Both the position numbers and the translations under genes were made by a program. A DNA stretch of 64,000 nt from Acinetobacter calcoaceticus. Its GTDB lineage: Bacteria > Pseudomonadota > Gammaproteobacteria > Pseudomonadales > Moraxellaceae. The notes below the pieces were generated by a model, which was not told where the DNA came from, did no database searches, and saw only the letters and a list, made by a program, of their open reading frames with translations. The stretch is taken from positions 2,976,001-3,040,000 of the forward strand of contig NZ_LS999521.1 in assembly GCF_900520355.1 (NCBI RefSeq). The letters run 5' to 3'. Position 1 is the stretch's first letter; every line of letters begins with the position of its first letter. This document shows, one piece after another, positions 40,283-51,410 of this stretch.

Positions 40283-40903
40283 TTATCGATTGCCAATCAG
40301 GAAAATACCAAACACAGTGAAAATACCACCTGAAATACCATCAATCCATTTTGAAAAATTACGATAAGCTGATCTAAAACTCGGTAACGAAAAAATAAAA
40401 GTCACAAAGCAGAACCATAAAATCGTTTCAACGGTAACAATAATAAAGAGTAGCCAATGAACCTGATCAAGTTGTGGATTGGCTAAAAATAAAGAGAAAA
40501 CACTACCAAAATAAATAACAGCTTTAGGATTTGATAGATTCGTTATAAGACCCTTCATAAAAAATAAGTAAGGTGCTTTGGGTAGCTCTACAGCAACAAC
40601 ATCTTCTTGCTGATTTTTTGAAAATGCTGAACGTAACATCTGATAGCCCAGCCAACATAGGTATAAGCCACCGGCAATCAGCAAACCTTGCTTTAGCCAT
40701 GCCATTTTTTCAAAAATAAGATTTAATCCCATCAATGCTAAACAAGCCCAGAACATAACGCCTGCTGTTATACCAGCAACCACGAGCATGGCTTCTTTAC
40801 GTGATCTGCTAATCGCTGTTTGAGATACTAGAAAAAAATCAGGGCCAGGAGTAATCAGCGCACAAAAATGAATAAAAGCTAGAGTAATAAGAGCCAAGAA
40901 CAT
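40283..40903 (-). CDS. LysE/RhtB-family amino-acid exporter
   Basis: The 206-residue protein has about six helices and the RhtB opening ITPGPDFFLVSQTAISRSRKEAM followed by GITAGVMFWACLALMGL, the family's signature first loop. KGLITNLSNPKAVIYFGSVF is the second conserved block. It should export an amino acid or a derivative, driven by the proton gradient; the substrate cannot be told from sequence. It is a single-gene unit with no adjacent LysG-type regulator. Confidence 0.9.
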   Translation of the reverse strand: MFLALITLAFIHFCALITPGPDFFLVSQTAISRSRKEAMLVVAGITAGVMFWACLALMGLNLIFEKMAWLKQGLLIAGGLYLCWLGYQMLRSAFSKNQQEDVVAVELPKAPYLFFMKGLITNLSNPKAVIYFGSVFSLFLANPQLDQVHWLLFIIVTVETILWFCFVTFIFSLPSFRSAYRNFSKWIDGISGGIFTVFGIFLIGNR

Positions 40904-41018
40904 GTTTTCTCCTAATCTGTTTCATTGTTATTTATTTAGGAAAAATACATTAGCATTTTTTACTATACGATAAAATATCCAAGCTATTTAAAAGGAGTAT
41001 TCATTTTATTTCACTCAT

Positions 41019-41044
41019 AAAAAAAGCCTCCGAAGAGGCTTTTT
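41019..41044 (-). terminator. Rho-independent terminator of ftsK
   Basis: AAAAAGCCTC and GAGGCTTTTT pair around a CGAA loop just after the ftsK stop. Confidence 0.9.
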
Positions 41045-41056
41045 AGCTATTTCATA

Positions 41057-44000
41057 TTAAACCAATATATCTCGCTTACCATTAGGACCCATTGCGCTCA
41101 CAATGCCGTTCTCTTCCATTTGGTCGATGATACGGGCAGCACGGTTATAGCCAAGGCTAAATTTACGCTGTAACGATGAGGTAGAAGCCTTACGGGTTTC
41201 TAAGACAAATGAAACACATTGATCATATAAAGCATCACGGTCAGAACCACCGTCACCCTCTTCGAAACCACGTGAAGTCGATTCTTCGTCAAATGGTGTC
41301 AAGATTTCATCAACATAATCTGGTTCGCCACGTTCACGCCATGCATCACAAATACGGTTTACTTCATCATCACTAATGAAGGCACCATGCACACGCTCAG
41401 GTTCGATTTTACCAGGTCCCAAGAACAACATATCACCATGGCCTAACAGATCTTCTGCACCACCTGCATCCAAAATAGTACGTGAGTCAATTTTACTGTT
41501 TACACGTAATGCTACACGCGTTGGAATATTGGCTTTAATCAAACCCGTGATTACATCAACTGACGGACGTTGAGTTGCAAGTAATAGATGAATTCCCGCA
41601 GCACGAGATTTTTGCGCTAAACGTGTAATCATTTCCTCTGCTTTTTTACCGACCTGCATAATCATGTCGGCAAACTCATCTGCCACAATCACAATAGATG
41701 GTAACGGTGTTAAACGAGGCGCGCGCTCTTGTGTCGCAGAGTCACTTGGTTTCCAAGTTGGATCAATGAGATCTTCCCCATTCGCAATTGCTTCTTCAAC
41801 TTTACGGTTGTAGTCGCTTAATTTACGAATTTTCAAGAATGACATCAGTTTATAGCGACGTTCCATTTCATTCACACACCAGTTCAACGCGCTTACTGCA
41901 TCTTTCATGTCAGTAACAACTGGAGTTAATAAATGCGGAATATCATTATAGTTTGCAAGTTCAAGCTGTTTTGGATCGATTAAAATCAAACGTAACTGAT
42001 CAGGTGTGTATTTGAGCAACATCGATAAAATCATCGAGTTTACCGCAACCGATTTACCCGAACCTGTCGTACCAGCAACCAACATATGTGGCGCTTTTGC
42101 TAAATCAGTTAATACCGGATTACCTGAAATATCTTTACCCATTGCCATACTGATTAACGCGCTTGGGTCTCGATATGTTGGCGTTTCTAATAGTTCAATC
42201 AAACGCACCATTTCACGGGCACTGTTTGGAACCTCAATACCAATATATGGTTTACCCGGAATAACCTCTACCACACGTACAGAAGCCATCGACATTGAGC
42301 GCGCTAAGTCACGCGAGATATTCGTTACTTTAGATGCTTTAACACCTGGTGCCAAATCTAACTCAAAACGGGTTACTACTGGCCCCGGTTGAGCTTCAAC
42401 CACTTGAGCTTTAACATTAAATTCTTGTAACTTAATTTCAAGCAATTCAGATAAGCGCGAAAGCTGCTCTTCAGTAAAGTTAACTTTCTTATTCGGATCA
42501 ACCTTATCAAGCAGCTCAAGGCCAGGTAATGTTGGTAAATCTAAACGCTTCTTAGCAACTTGCATTGAACGAGACATTGGTCGGCCTGATGCATCTGTTA
42601 ATGGCGCATCTAAATCGAAATCGTCTTCATCAATATCAGGATTGTCCTGTGGTTTCCCAGCAGTTTCTTGCCAAGCTTCAATAAACTCTTCTTTTGAAAG
42701 CTTATCAGCTTGAATTGTCGTTTGAATAGGCGCTTTTACAAAAGCTGAAGATTGAGCGTAACTACTTGCTCTTAAAGGTTGAGCTGGAGCAACATCCTCA
42801 TCTATTAATAAATCATCAAAATCTTCAAAGACTTGTTCATTTGCTAAATTTTTAGGTGCTTGATTTACATTCGATAAAGGTGAAGAAGTTTCTTTCGCAA
42901 TATTTACCGATTGTGAAATAGGTTCTGCAACTACATGCTGTTCTTGAACAAATGGCGTATGCACATCTGTTGCAGTTTTGCTGTTTGGAACCGCAGCAAG
43001 CAATTCATCAAAAATCTCATCATCATTCCAATCAAGGCTATGTAAGTCTTGTTTAGGTGTAGGTTGAGTTTGATGAGCTTGAGAAATAGTTTGCTGGAAT
43101 TGCTCATGGGCAGGAACTTGTTCTGTTGAGTCATCAGCTGCTCTTAAAAGCGCATCAATTTCTTGCTTATGGCTCGCATCATCACGTTGTAAAGCACGCC
43201 ATACCTCACCAGTAGCCACTAAACGTTGAGTATCTTTTTCAAGCTTATGAGCTTGCTCAAGCGTATGCTCAAAGTTTTGAGTATTTGTAACTGGTGTATC
43301 TGCTACAGGTTCAGGTCGGCTCTGCTCTTTCGCTAGCACATCTGCAAACAGACGCTCAGCAATGGCATCATGTCGTGTTGCTGCAGGTTGTGATTGAGTG
43401 CTTTCAGATTGGACTGAAGCTACTTTCTCACTTGAAGCATTTTTCTCTGCATTTTGTGCAACTTTAACTGCCGCTGCTTTGTTAGCAGGCTGAGTTGTTA
43501 AATCATAATCCGATTCGTTCGGTGATACATTTTTATAAAACAAATCTTGTAAATAACTTGGTGTCGCTTTGAGCGTAACCCATGTTTTGCTCCATTGCAC
43601 CCCAAATGCAAGAGTAAACAAGACCACTCCGAAAACCAGTAAAAATAAAGTCGCGCCGTAAATTGTCAGCAATTGAGATAGGCTCTGACCTAACTCATAA
43701 CCAATAATTCCCCCAGCCGCATTATCTAAAGTATCTGCCGGTAGATTCCAATGTAAATAAAGCAGACTAGACACAACCAGAATTAAAAAGAATTGTGCAG
43801 CATAACGAAATGGGCGGTTTAAAAAACTACGTGGCCACCACACCTGAATTGCTTCAATAAAAAGGAAAATTGGAATAAGCAAACTTGCCCATCCTAAAAA
43901 ACCAAACAGCAAATCTGCAATCCATGCACCAGCAATACCACTTGCATTGGATACTTGCTGAGTATCACTGGAAATATGCATCCAGCCCGGGTCAAATGGT

Positions 44001-44098
44001 GTATATGTTACTGTGGCCAGAAACATATAAATGCCAAAAGAAACCAAGAATAATGTCATCAATAAGCGCTGTGCATAAACACTCGACACCGCAGTCAT
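41057..44098 (-). CDS. ftsK: DNA translocase FtsK
   Basis: FtsK couples cell division to chromosome segregation by pumping DNA toward dif. The 1013-residue protein has four or five N-terminal membrane helices, a long charged and glutamine-rich linker (about residues 190-500), and the motor domain with Walker A GTTGSGKSVAVN, Walker B IVIVADEFADMI and LATQRPSVDVITG. The winged-helix gamma domain that reads KOPS is at the end (SSLQRKFSLGYNRAARIIDQMEENG). It is a single-gene unit divergent from trxB. Confidence 0.97.
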   Translation of the reverse strand: MTAVSSVYAQRLLMTLFLVSFGIYMFLATVTYTPFDPGWMHISSDTQQVSNASGIAGAWIADLLFGFLGWASLLIPIFLFIEAIQVWWPRSFLNRPFRYAAQFFLILVVSSLLYLHWNLPADTLDNAAGGIIGYELGQSLSQLLTIYGATLFLLVFGVVLFTLAFGVQWSKTWVTLKATPSYLQDLFYKNVSPNESDYDLTTQPANKAAAVKVAQNAEKNASSEKVASVQSESTQSQPAATRHDAIAERLFADVLAKEQSRPEPVADTPVTNTQNFEHTLEQAHKLEKDTQRLVATGEVWRALQRDDASHKQEIDALLRAADDSTEQVPAHEQFQQTISQAHQTQPTPKQDLHSLDWNDDEIFDELLAAVPNSKTATDVHTPFVQEQHVVAEPISQSVNIAKETSSPLSNVNQAPKNLANEQVFEDFDDLLIDEDVAPAQPLRASSYAQSSAFVKAPIQTTIQADKLSKEEFIEAWQETAGKPQDNPDIDEDDFDLDAPLTDASGRPMSRSMQVAKKRLDLPTLPGLELLDKVDPNKKVNFTEEQLSRLSELLEIKLQEFNVKAQVVEAQPGPVVTRFELDLAPGVKASKVTNISRDLARSMSMASVRVVEVIPGKPYIGIEVPNSAREMVRLIELLETPTYRDPSALISMAMGKDISGNPVLTDLAKAPHMLVAGTTGSGKSVAVNSMILSMLLKYTPDQLRLILIDPKQLELANYNDIPHLLTPVVTDMKDAVSALNWCVNEMERRYKLMSFLKIRKLSDYNRKVEEAIANGEDLIDPTWKPSDSATQERAPRLTPLPSIVIVADEFADMIMQVGKKAEEMITRLAQKSRAAGIHLLLATQRPSVDVITGLIKANIPTRVALRVNSKIDSRTILDAGGAEDLLGHGDMLFLGPGKIEPERVHGAFISDDEVNRICDAWRERGEPDYVDEILTPFDEESTSRGFEEGDGGSDRDALYDQCVSFVLETRKASTSSLQRKFSLGYNRAARIIDQMEENGIVSAMGPNGKRDILV

Positions 44099-44351
44099 AT
44101 ACTGTCCTGTAACCCATTTAATTATTGGTTTAGAGATGTGAAGAACTACATTTAGATCTTCAACGAATGAACTTTATATTATGCACCTGTTCTTACAAAA
44201 AAGGTGCATGATTCTTTACAGTTGTTGTTAACATGAGGCACTTCTATATTGTTATATAACTTAATTCGATTGACCTGATCAATATTATCCACATTGATTT
44301 CACGCTATTGATCGTCAAATTCACGTATAATTTTCAAAATTCTCGAAATAA

Positions 44352-45317
<966 letters not shown>

Positions 45318-45329
45318 TTCAATTAACAC

Positions 45330-45364
45330 AAAAGACATTCAATGCACTATTGAATGTCTTTTTT
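45330..45364. terminator. Bidirectional Rho-independent terminator
   Basis: AAAGACATTCAAT pairs with ATTGAATGTCTTT around a five-base loop between convergent trxB and the ABM-domain gene. Confidence 0.92.
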
Positions 45365-45373
45365 AATAGTGTT

Positions 45374-45673
45374 TTATTTCATCAAATTTTCAAAATGATC
45401 CAAATGCGTAAAACGTCCTGACCTCGACTGATATTGGTCAATCTGAGGAACTAACCGTTGAAAGTGCTCAGACTGAACATGTCGATCTAATGCGGCTCGA
45501 TCTACCCATTCTTCAATAAAAACAAAATGTCCTAAATTTTTTATATCATGATATAAATCGTACGCAATACATCCTTCTTCACATCTCGTTTTTTCAACGA
45601 GTTCTTGGTAAAGCGGTAAAACAAAATCAATTTTTTTAATATCAATAAAATCTTCTGCAATAAGTTTTAGCAT
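45374..45673 (-). CDS. ABM-domain protein (putative quinol monooxygenase, YgiN-like)
   Basis: The 99-residue ferredoxin-like-fold protein shows the antibiotic-biosynthesis-monooxygenase pattern: DFVLPLYQELVEKTRCEEGCIAYDLYHD, HFVFIEEWVDRAALDRHVQSEHFQRL. Such proteins are dimers that oxidise quinols or related aromatics without cofactors. No other redox gene is in the same transcript, so the substrate is unknown. Confidence 0.82.
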   Translation of the reverse strand: MLKLIAEDFIDIKKIDFVLPLYQELVEKTRCEEGCIAYDLYHDIKNLGHFVFIEEWVDRAALDRHVQSEHFQRLVPQIDQYQSRSGRFTHLDHFENLMK

Positions 45674-45780
45674 TACGCAAACCTTTCCATTCGTTCATTC
45701 ATGCTAAAGATGAACAATAAAAATTGTCAATGAAGCTCAGTTACGTTAATTTTGAATTATTCCATTTCATTTTATTTTCT

Positions 45781-46512
45781 ATGCAAAAACTTCCACTCTC
45801 TCAATTCATTTTCCCTGACCCTATTGAAGCAGATCCGGATGGTCATGGTCTCATTTGTATTGGTGCTGATCTCTCCCCTTCTACTCTCTATGAAGCGTAC
45901 ACCCATGGACTATTTCCTTGGTTCAATGAAGATGAGCCCATTTGTTGGTGGAGCCCAGAACCGCGTTGTGTCATTTACCCTCAAAATTACAAGCCGAGCA
46001 AGTCACTACTTAGAAACATGAAAAAATATGACTATGCGATTACGGTTAATCACGCCTTTGAACAAGTTATTCGTTCATGTTCTCTACCAAGAACTTATGC
46101 AGATGAAACATGGATTAGCGAAGATATTATTCAGGGCTACTGCGAGATGTTTAATGCGGGCTATGGATATAGTGTGGAAGTTTGGGAACAAGACAAACTT
46201 GTGGGAGGTTTATACGGCATTACCATTGGCAAAGGTTGCTTTGGCGAATCAATGTTTAGTAATGAAACCGATGTTTCAAAAATGGCTTTTTACACATTAA
46301 TGCTGATTGGTCAAGAAAATCAACTCCCTTGGGTAGACTGTCAACTCGTCAACAGTCACCTAATTAGTCTGGGAGCTTGTACACTTTCTCGTCAAGACTA
46401 CTTAAAATCGTTACAAGATGTAATTATTCACCCTTCTATCAATTGGAAAAAGTATCAAGAAGGTGTATTTTCAAGTAAAACAATAGCATTAGATGCAAAA
46501 TTAATGGAATGA
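45781..46512 (+). CDS. aat: Leucyl/phenylalanyl-tRNA--protein transferase
   Basis: Aat adds Leu or Phe to N-terminal Arg or Lys of proteins, marking them for ClpAP. The family blocks [48 protein letters not shown], and [19 protein letters not shown] are clear. I take the start at [11 protein letters not shown] (243 residues) since homology begins there; ATG at 45730 would add 17 hydrophobic residues. bpt follows after 18 bases, making a two-gene N-end-rule operon. Confidence 0.94.
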   Translation: MQKLPLSQFIFPDPIEADPDGHGLICIGADLSPSTLYEAYTHGLFPWFNEDEPICWWSPEPRCVIYPQNYKPSKSLLRNMKKYDYAITVNHAFEQVIRSCSLPRTYADETWISEDIIQGYCEMFNAGYGYSVEVWEQDKLVGGLYGITIGKGCFGESMFSNETDVSKMAFYTLMLIGQENQLPWVDCQLVNSHLISLGACTLSRQDYLKSLQDVIIHPSINWKKYQEGVFSSKTIALDAKLME

Positions 46513-46530
46513 TAACAGGAGGGACCAATC

Positions 46531-47346
46531 ATGAAATCATATCACCCGAAGTCCCTTTTAAATGATTTGCAGTATTATATTACTCCACCTCATGATTGCA
46601 GCTATTTAGAAAATAAATCGGCGCGCATGGTATTTTTAGACCCTATTCATCGAATTGATGTGGTCACTCTTTCAGAACTTTCTCGTTTAGGATTTCGTCG
46701 TAGTGGTGACTTCGTTTATCGCCCTGAATGCCATTTATGTAGACAATGTTTGTCTTGTCGTGTTCCAGTTGCCGATTTCCAAATGAATGGCATGCAAAAA
46801 AAAGCATGGAAACGAAATCAAGATCTGACCATGACTGTTTTGCCTACTCAGCAAGCAGCACAAATTCATTATGATTTATATGAACGCTATATTAATGAAC
46901 GCCACGCCGATGGTGATATGTTTCCGCCTAGCTTAGATCAGTTTGAAAAGTTTTTAGTACATAGTTGTACAGATAGCTTTTTTCTTGAGCTTTGGAAAGA
47001 TAACCGTTTAATCAGCGTATCTACCTGCGATCTAATGGATGATGGGCTATCTGCGGTCTATACTTTCTTTGATCCAGATGAGCATCGTAGATCACTTGGA
47101 GTGTACTCTATTCTTAACCAAATCGAATATGTTAAATCACTTGGTTTAGAATATCTTTATTTAGGCTACTGGGTGCCACACTCAGCCAAAATGAATTATA
47201 AATCACAATATACCCCTTTAGAACTTTTACTAGATGGACAATGGCGCCGTTTAAACAGATCTCTATCCTCAGAAGAAATTCAACAGTTAGGTACGTCGCT
47301 TATGACAACGTTACCTTCTGAATGGAATAATTTAATTATTAAATAA
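46531..47346 (+). CDS. bpt: Aspartate/glutamate leucyltransferase (bacterial ATE-like)
   Basis: Bpt adds Leu to N-terminal Asp or Glu. The 271-residue protein has the cysteine cluster of the arginyltransferase N-domain (CHLCRQCLSCRVPV), the FRRSGDFVYRPEC lead-in, and the C-domain end YLGYWVPHSAKMNYKSQYTPLELL. A near-perfect ribosome-binding site AGGAGG precedes the ATG. It follows aat and, with it, feeds substrates to the ClpAP adaptor pathway. Confidence 0.94.
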   Translation: MKSYHPKSLLNDLQYYITPPHDCSYLENKSARMVFLDPIHRIDVVTLSELSRLGFRRSGDFVYRPECHLCRQCLSCRVPVADFQMNGMQKKAWKRNQDLTMTVLPTQQAAQIHYDLYERYINERHADGDMFPPSLDQFEKFLVHSCTDSFFLELWKDNRLISVSTCDLMDDGLSAVYTFFDPDEHRRSLGVYSILNQIEYVKSLGLEYLYLGYWVPHSAKMNYKSQYTPLELLLDGQWRRLNRSLSSEEIQQLGTSLMTTLPSEWNNLIIK

Positions 47347-47387
47347 TTTTGATCTTGCCTTCTTATGAAAAGCAATTAGATCAAAAT

Positions 47388-47843
47388 TTAGAATAAAGAT
47401 GCAAAATCATCGGTACAGGTTTTTACCATAATAACCGCATCTTCCCGCCCACCTTCTGGAGTAGGATAATAATTGCGACGAAGATCGATTTGGTGAAAAC
47501 CTGCTTTTTCATATAAACCAATAGCGGCTTTATTACTTTCACGAACTTCTAAAAATATTTGTACTGGCTGATTTTTTAACTGATCTATTGATGTATTTAA
47601 TAATTCATATCCTAAGCCCTGACCTTGCATCTTAGGATCAACTGCCATGAGCAATAAATTTGCTTCATCTAACACTGGCTGTAAAATACAGAATCCAACC
47701 ACTCTATTTTGTGACTCAATGACTGTACATTGATAAGAATTCAAAGATTCTACAAATTGCTGTCTTGACCATGGATGTGTTTGCACTGATTTTTCGATTT
47801 GTACAACAATATCAACATCAGTGTTTTGCATAATACGAATCAT
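47388..47843 (-). CDS. rimI: Ribosomal-protein-alanine N-acetyltransferase RimI
   Basis: This 151-residue GNAT enzyme shows the acetyl-CoA loop MAVDPKMQGQGLGYELLN and the closing EVRESNKAAIGLYEKAGFHQID followed by RRNYYP, the classic RimI ending; the protein acetylates the N-terminal alanine of S18. The upstream start at 47861 adds six residues; I prefer MIRIMQNTDV. It is convergent with bpt. A different GNAT role is possible but the RRNYYP ending is quite specific. Confidence 0.88.
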   Translation of the reverse strand: MIRIMQNTDVDIVVQIEKSVQTHPWSRQQFVESLNSYQCTVIESQNRVVGFCILQPVLDEANLLLMAVDPKMQGQGLGYELLNTSIDQLKNQPVQIFLEVRESNKAAIGLYEKAGFHQIDLRRNYYPTPEGGREDAVIMVKTCTDDFASLF

Positions 47844-47910
47844 GGGTTCCAGCACAATCAAAGTTCTAAAGTAATGCGTATTATAAAAACTTCACAAGAA
47901 AAAACGAGTA

Positions 47911-47940
47911 AAAAAAAGGACAATTAAATTGTCCTTTTTT
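47911..47940 (-). terminator. Rho-independent terminator
   Basis: AAAAAAGGACAATT pairs with AATTGTCCTTTTTT around one base, just beyond the stop at 47951 on the minus strand. Confidence 0.88.
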
Positions 47941-47950
47941 ACTATTCTTT

Positions 47951-48826
47951 TTAGAGGCCTAATTTTTCACGCCAAGTTGCCAGCAATGCTGTAGTGTCAG
48001 AATCATTTGGATGAAATTTTGGTCTTAAGAAATCAAGTAACTCTGGAATTTGACGTGTCATAAAACCTTTACGACCATACATAAACTTAAGCATGTACTT
48101 CGTATCTTTCCATGTTAATTTACCATCAGTTTTTAGTAACTTAGCAGTAAAATGTGTCTGAGTTGCAAAAATTAATGCCATTGCAATGATTAAAGCTGTT
48201 GAACGCATAAAATAAGCTTTCGGCCCTTTTCCATACATGCTTGTATATACATCGAATGCCACAGCTTTATGCTCATTTTCTTCTACAGCATGCCACATCC
48301 ACAAATGATACATCGTGTCGTCTTGGAACATGGCCTGAATTTCAGGATTCTGTAAAAGTTCAGCTGCAATCGTAGAAGTGAAATGCTCTAAAGCACACGT
48401 TCCAGTTAAATCAATCATTTCTTTGGTATAACCAAAAGGTTTCATTAATTTAGTGACAACAGCAGTACCCATTTTAATCACTGTACCTGTCTGCTTTTCC
48501 ATATGACGAACATCATATCCATAAGCCTGTGCTGAGGCATTAAAGGCAAGATGTTCTTTAGAATGCATCGCTTCCTGACCAATAAAAGCGCTAATCTCTT
48601 TTTGAAGATCAGAATCGGCAAGTTTCGGATCATTTCGAACAGCACGTGTACTATTCACAAAGAACTGCTCACCTTCTGGAAAAAGGGCCGATAATGCTGT
48701 CATGAAATGAGTTAATCCTGCATCATAATTCGCCCAATAGCGTGGGACCTGAGTAAATTCAAAGTCCATACGACGCACAGGAAAACTAGCACCAGCACGA
48801 TTAGAAATATTTACCTTAGCATTCAT
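47951..48826 (-). CDS. Predicted metal-dependent hydrolase, paralogue 1 (PF10118-like)
   Basis: The 291-residue protein belongs to a predicted metal-dependent hydrolase family (DUF/PF10118). Conserved His/Glu blocks that look like di-metal ligands are FIGQEAMHSKEHLAFN, ALEHFTSTIAAEL, and WHAVEENEHKAVAFDVY, with one helix near 215-235 that is hydrophobic enough to touch a membrane. AAGGAG precedes the ATG. A second, related gene lies upstream on the same strand with its own terminator, so they are separate units. The substrate is unknown. Confidence 0.8.
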   Translation of the reverse strand: MNAKVNISNRAGASFPVRRMDFEFTQVPRYWANYDAGLTHFMTALSALFPEGEQFFVNSTRAVRNDPKLADSDLQKEISAFIGQEAMHSKEHLAFNASAQAYGYDVRHMEKQTGTVIKMGTAVVTKLMKPFGYTKEMIDLTGTCALEHFTSTIAAELLQNPEIQAMFQDDTMYHLWMWHAVEENEHKAVAFDVYTSMYGKGPKAYFMRSTALIIAMALIFATQTHFTAKLLKTDGKLTWKDTKYMLKFMYGRKGFMTRQIPELLDFLRPKFHPNDSDTTALLATWREKLGL

Positions 48827-48997
48827 CTCAGACTCCTTTTAAGTGAATAGCTAATTCACATATAACTTTATTTATTTTCTTAATATTTATAATCATACGT
48901 CTTTCAATGGGCCAAATAAGTGCAGATGAGGACAGAGAAATATCAGATGAGGTCATTAATACCCCTATAAAGGTGCATTTTTGTACTTAAAAAGAAA

Positions 48998-49022
48998 AAA
49001 GGGCTACTAATGAGCCCTTTTA
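48998..49022 (-). terminator. Rho-independent terminator of hydrolase paralogue 2
   Basis: AAAGGGCT and AGCCCTTT pair around ACTAATG, directly after the stop at 49041 on the minus strand. Confidence 0.82.
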
Positions 49023-49040
49023 AACCAACAGAGATTTAAA

Positions 49041-49922
49041 TTACAAACCTAATTTTGCTTTCCATGTTTTCAACAGACCTACTGTATCCAAATGATTTGG
49101 ATGGAAACCAGGCTTAAAGTAAGCCAGCATTTCTTTAGCCATGCCAGTAATGATACCTTTCGATGGGCTATATGCGTATTTATAAATCACAGATAGCTCA
49201 TCCAGATTTAATTTTTTATCTTGTTTTAATAAACGAAGCACAAAAGAAGACTGAATCAAAAAAATCAAAGTCATCGCAAATACTAGAGAACTCGTACGTA
49301 ATGCATAAGCTTTTACACCTTTACCAAATACACCTTCATAGACGTCAAAAGCTACGGCTTTATGCTCATTTTCTTCGATAGCATGCCAATACCACATGGT
49401 TGACATGGTTTCGTCTGTCATCAACTCTTGAATATGCGTATTGACTAATAACTGTGAAGCAATCGTAGCGGTAAAATGTTCGAGTGCTGTTGTAGCTGTT
49501 AGGTCAACCATGTCTTTGGTCATACCGAAAGGTTTGACAATTTTTACAAAAGTTTTAATTGCTGTTTGAATCGCTGTATCAGTAAACTTCTCTAACGCTT
49601 CCACATCATGACCAAACTTTTGAGCGGAGGCATTAAAATTTACATGCTCTTGAGTATGCATTGCTTCTTGCCCAATAAAAGCACTAATCTCTTTCTGAAG
49701 CGTTTCATCATCTTTAATAGAAGGGTGATAACGTACTGTACGTACACTATCTATAAAGAATTTCTCACCAGCCGGGAACAAAGCTGACAGTGCTGTCATA
49801 AAGTGTGTTAGTCCAGCAGAACCATTCATCCAATATTCTGGTACATCATTAAAGTCAAAGTTCATACGACGTACAGGAAAGCTCGCCCCTGCACGATTAG
49901 TAATATTCACTTTAGCATTCAT
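49041..49922 (-). CDS. Predicted metal-dependent hydrolase, paralogue 2 (PF10118-like)
   Basis: The 293-residue product is a close relative of the gene at 47951, sharing ANRAGASFPVRRM-type openings (NITNRAGASFPVRRM here), LTHFMTALSALFP, FIGQEAMHTQEH, ALEHFTATIASQL and WYWHAIEENEHKAVAFDVY. These His/Glu motifs predict a ferritin-like di-metal site. I choose the ATG at 49922 because AAGGAG is ten bases upstream and it aligns with the paralogue start. Function is unknown; duplication suggests either dosage or divergent substrates. Confidence 0.8.
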   Translation of the reverse strand: MNAKVNITNRAGASFPVRRMNFDFNDVPEYWMNGSAGLTHFMTALSALFPAGEKFFIDSVRTVRYHPSIKDDETLQKEISAFIGQEAMHTQEHVNFNASAQKFGHDVEALEKFTDTAIQTAIKTFVKIVKPFGMTKDMVDLTATTALEHFTATIASQLLVNTHIQELMTDETMSTMWYWHAIEENEHKAVAFDVYEGVFGKGVKAYALRTSSLVFAMTLIFLIQSSFVLRLLKQDKKLNLDELSVIYKYAYSPSKGIITGMAKEMLAYFKPGFHPNHLDTVGLLKTWKAKLGL

Positions 49923-50081
49923 ACTCAAAGCTCCTTATAAGTAACCCAAGTTACTCAAACTTTATTGTTCGTTTTCTTGATTCTTATCATACAAATTTAA
50001 TAAAAAGGATTAAGTGTAAATAAGGACATTGAAATATCAGTTAAGGCCAGCTTTTATAGTGATTGTTAGACAATTAAATAT

Positions 50082-50113
50082 AAAAAAAGCGCTCTAAAAA
50101 GAGCGCTTTTTTT
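50082..50113 (-). terminator. Rho-independent terminator of the str operon
   Basis: AAAAAAAGCGCTCT pairs with AGAGCGCTTTTTTT around four A residues, just after the tuf stop. Confidence 0.93.
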
Positions 50114-50125
50114 CACTAAAAGTGA

Positions 50126-51316
50126 TTATGCAGTTACTTTCGCAACAACACCAGCACCTACAGTACGACCACCTTCACGGATCGCAAAACGTAGACCTGG
50201 GTCCATTGCGATCGGGTGGATTAATTCTACTGACATTTCAACGTTGTCACCTGGCATAACCATTTCAACGCCGTCTTGTAATTGGATTGCGCCAGTTACG
50301 TCAGTTGTACGGAAGTAGAACTGTGGACGGTAGCCGTTAAGGAATGGAGTATGACGACCACCTTCTTCTTTAGAAAGTACGTATACTTCTGCATCGAATT
50401 TAGTGTGTGGCTTGATTGTACCTGGTTTAGCAAGTACTTGACCACGTTGTACGTCTTCACGCTTAGTACCACGTAGAAGAACACCACAGTTCTCGCCTGC
50501 ACGACCTTCGTCAAGCAATTTACGGAACATTTCTACGCCAGTTACAGTCGTTACTACTGTGTCACGAATACCAACGATTTCAACTGATTCGCCAACTTTA
50601 ACGATACCAGATTCAACACGGCCTGTTACTACAGTACCACGACCAGAAATAGAGAATACGTCTTCGATTGGCATCAAGAATGCTTTGTCGATAGCACGTT
50701 CTGGTTCTGGAATGTAAGAGTCAAGCGCTTCAACAAGAGCAAGAACTGAAGGCTCGCCATATTGACCAGCATCGCCTTCCAACGCTTTAAGCGCAGAACC
50801 ACGGATAACTGGAGTGTCATCACCTGGGAAGTCATAAGTAGAAAGAAGTTCACGAACTTCCATTTCTACTAATTCAAGTAATTCTTCATCATCAACAAGG
50901 TCACACTTGTTCAAGAATACGATGATGTAAGGTACACCAACCTGACGAGAAAGAAGGATGTGTTCACGAGTTTGTGGCATTGGGCCATCAGTCGCAGCAC
51001 ATACAAGGATCGCGCCGTCCATCTGAGCAGCACCAGTAATCATGTTTTTAACATAATCGGCGTGGCCCGGGCAGTCTACGTGAGCGTAGTGACGGATTGG
51101 AGAATCGTATTCTACGTGTGAAGTATTAATTGTAATACCACGTGCTTTTTCTTCAGGTGCTGAGTCGATTTGTGAGTAATCTTTCGCTTCACCGCCGTAA
51201 GTTTTTGCACAAATAGTTGCAATCGCAGCAGTTAAAGTTGTTTTACCATGGTCAACGTGACCGATTGTGCCCACGTTTACGTGCGGCTTATTACGTTCAA
51301 ACTTGGCTTTAGCCAT
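50126..51316 (-). CDS. tuf: Elongation factor Tu
   Basis: EF-Tu delivers aminoacyl-tRNA to the ribosome. The 396-residue protein has G1 [26 protein letters not shown] and SALKALEGD, and the C-terminal barrels ending [14 protein letters not shown]. It is the last gene of the str operon (rpsL-rpsG-fusA-tuf). A second tuf copy usual in this group lies outside the window. Confidence 0.98.
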   Translation of the reverse strand: MAKAKFERNKPHVNVGTIGHVDHGKTTLTAAIATICAKTYGGEAKDYSQIDSAPEEKARGITINTSHVEYDSPIRHYAHVDCPGHADYVKNMITGAAQMDGAILVCAATDGPMPQTREHILLSRQVGVPYIIVFLNKCDLVDDEELLELVEMEVRELLSTYDFPGDDTPVIRGSALKALEGDAGQYGEPSVLALVEALDSYIPEPERAIDKAFLMPIEDVFSISGRGTVVTGRVESGIVKVGESVEIVGIRDTVVTTVTGVEMFRKLLDEGRAGENCGVLLRGTKREDVQRGQVLAKPGTIKPHTKFDAEVYVLSKEEGGRHTPFLNGYRPQFYFRTTDVTGAIQLQDGVEMVMPGDNVEMSVELIHPIAMDPGLRFAIREGGRTVGAGVVAKVTA

Positions 51317-51410
51317 GATGATCTTCCTTTATAAACTGCTCATGCAGGGTCACTGCACGAGCGCTTGGTTTTTAACTAAGAATTAGTTTGGGCTTATAGT
51401 AATCGAAAGA

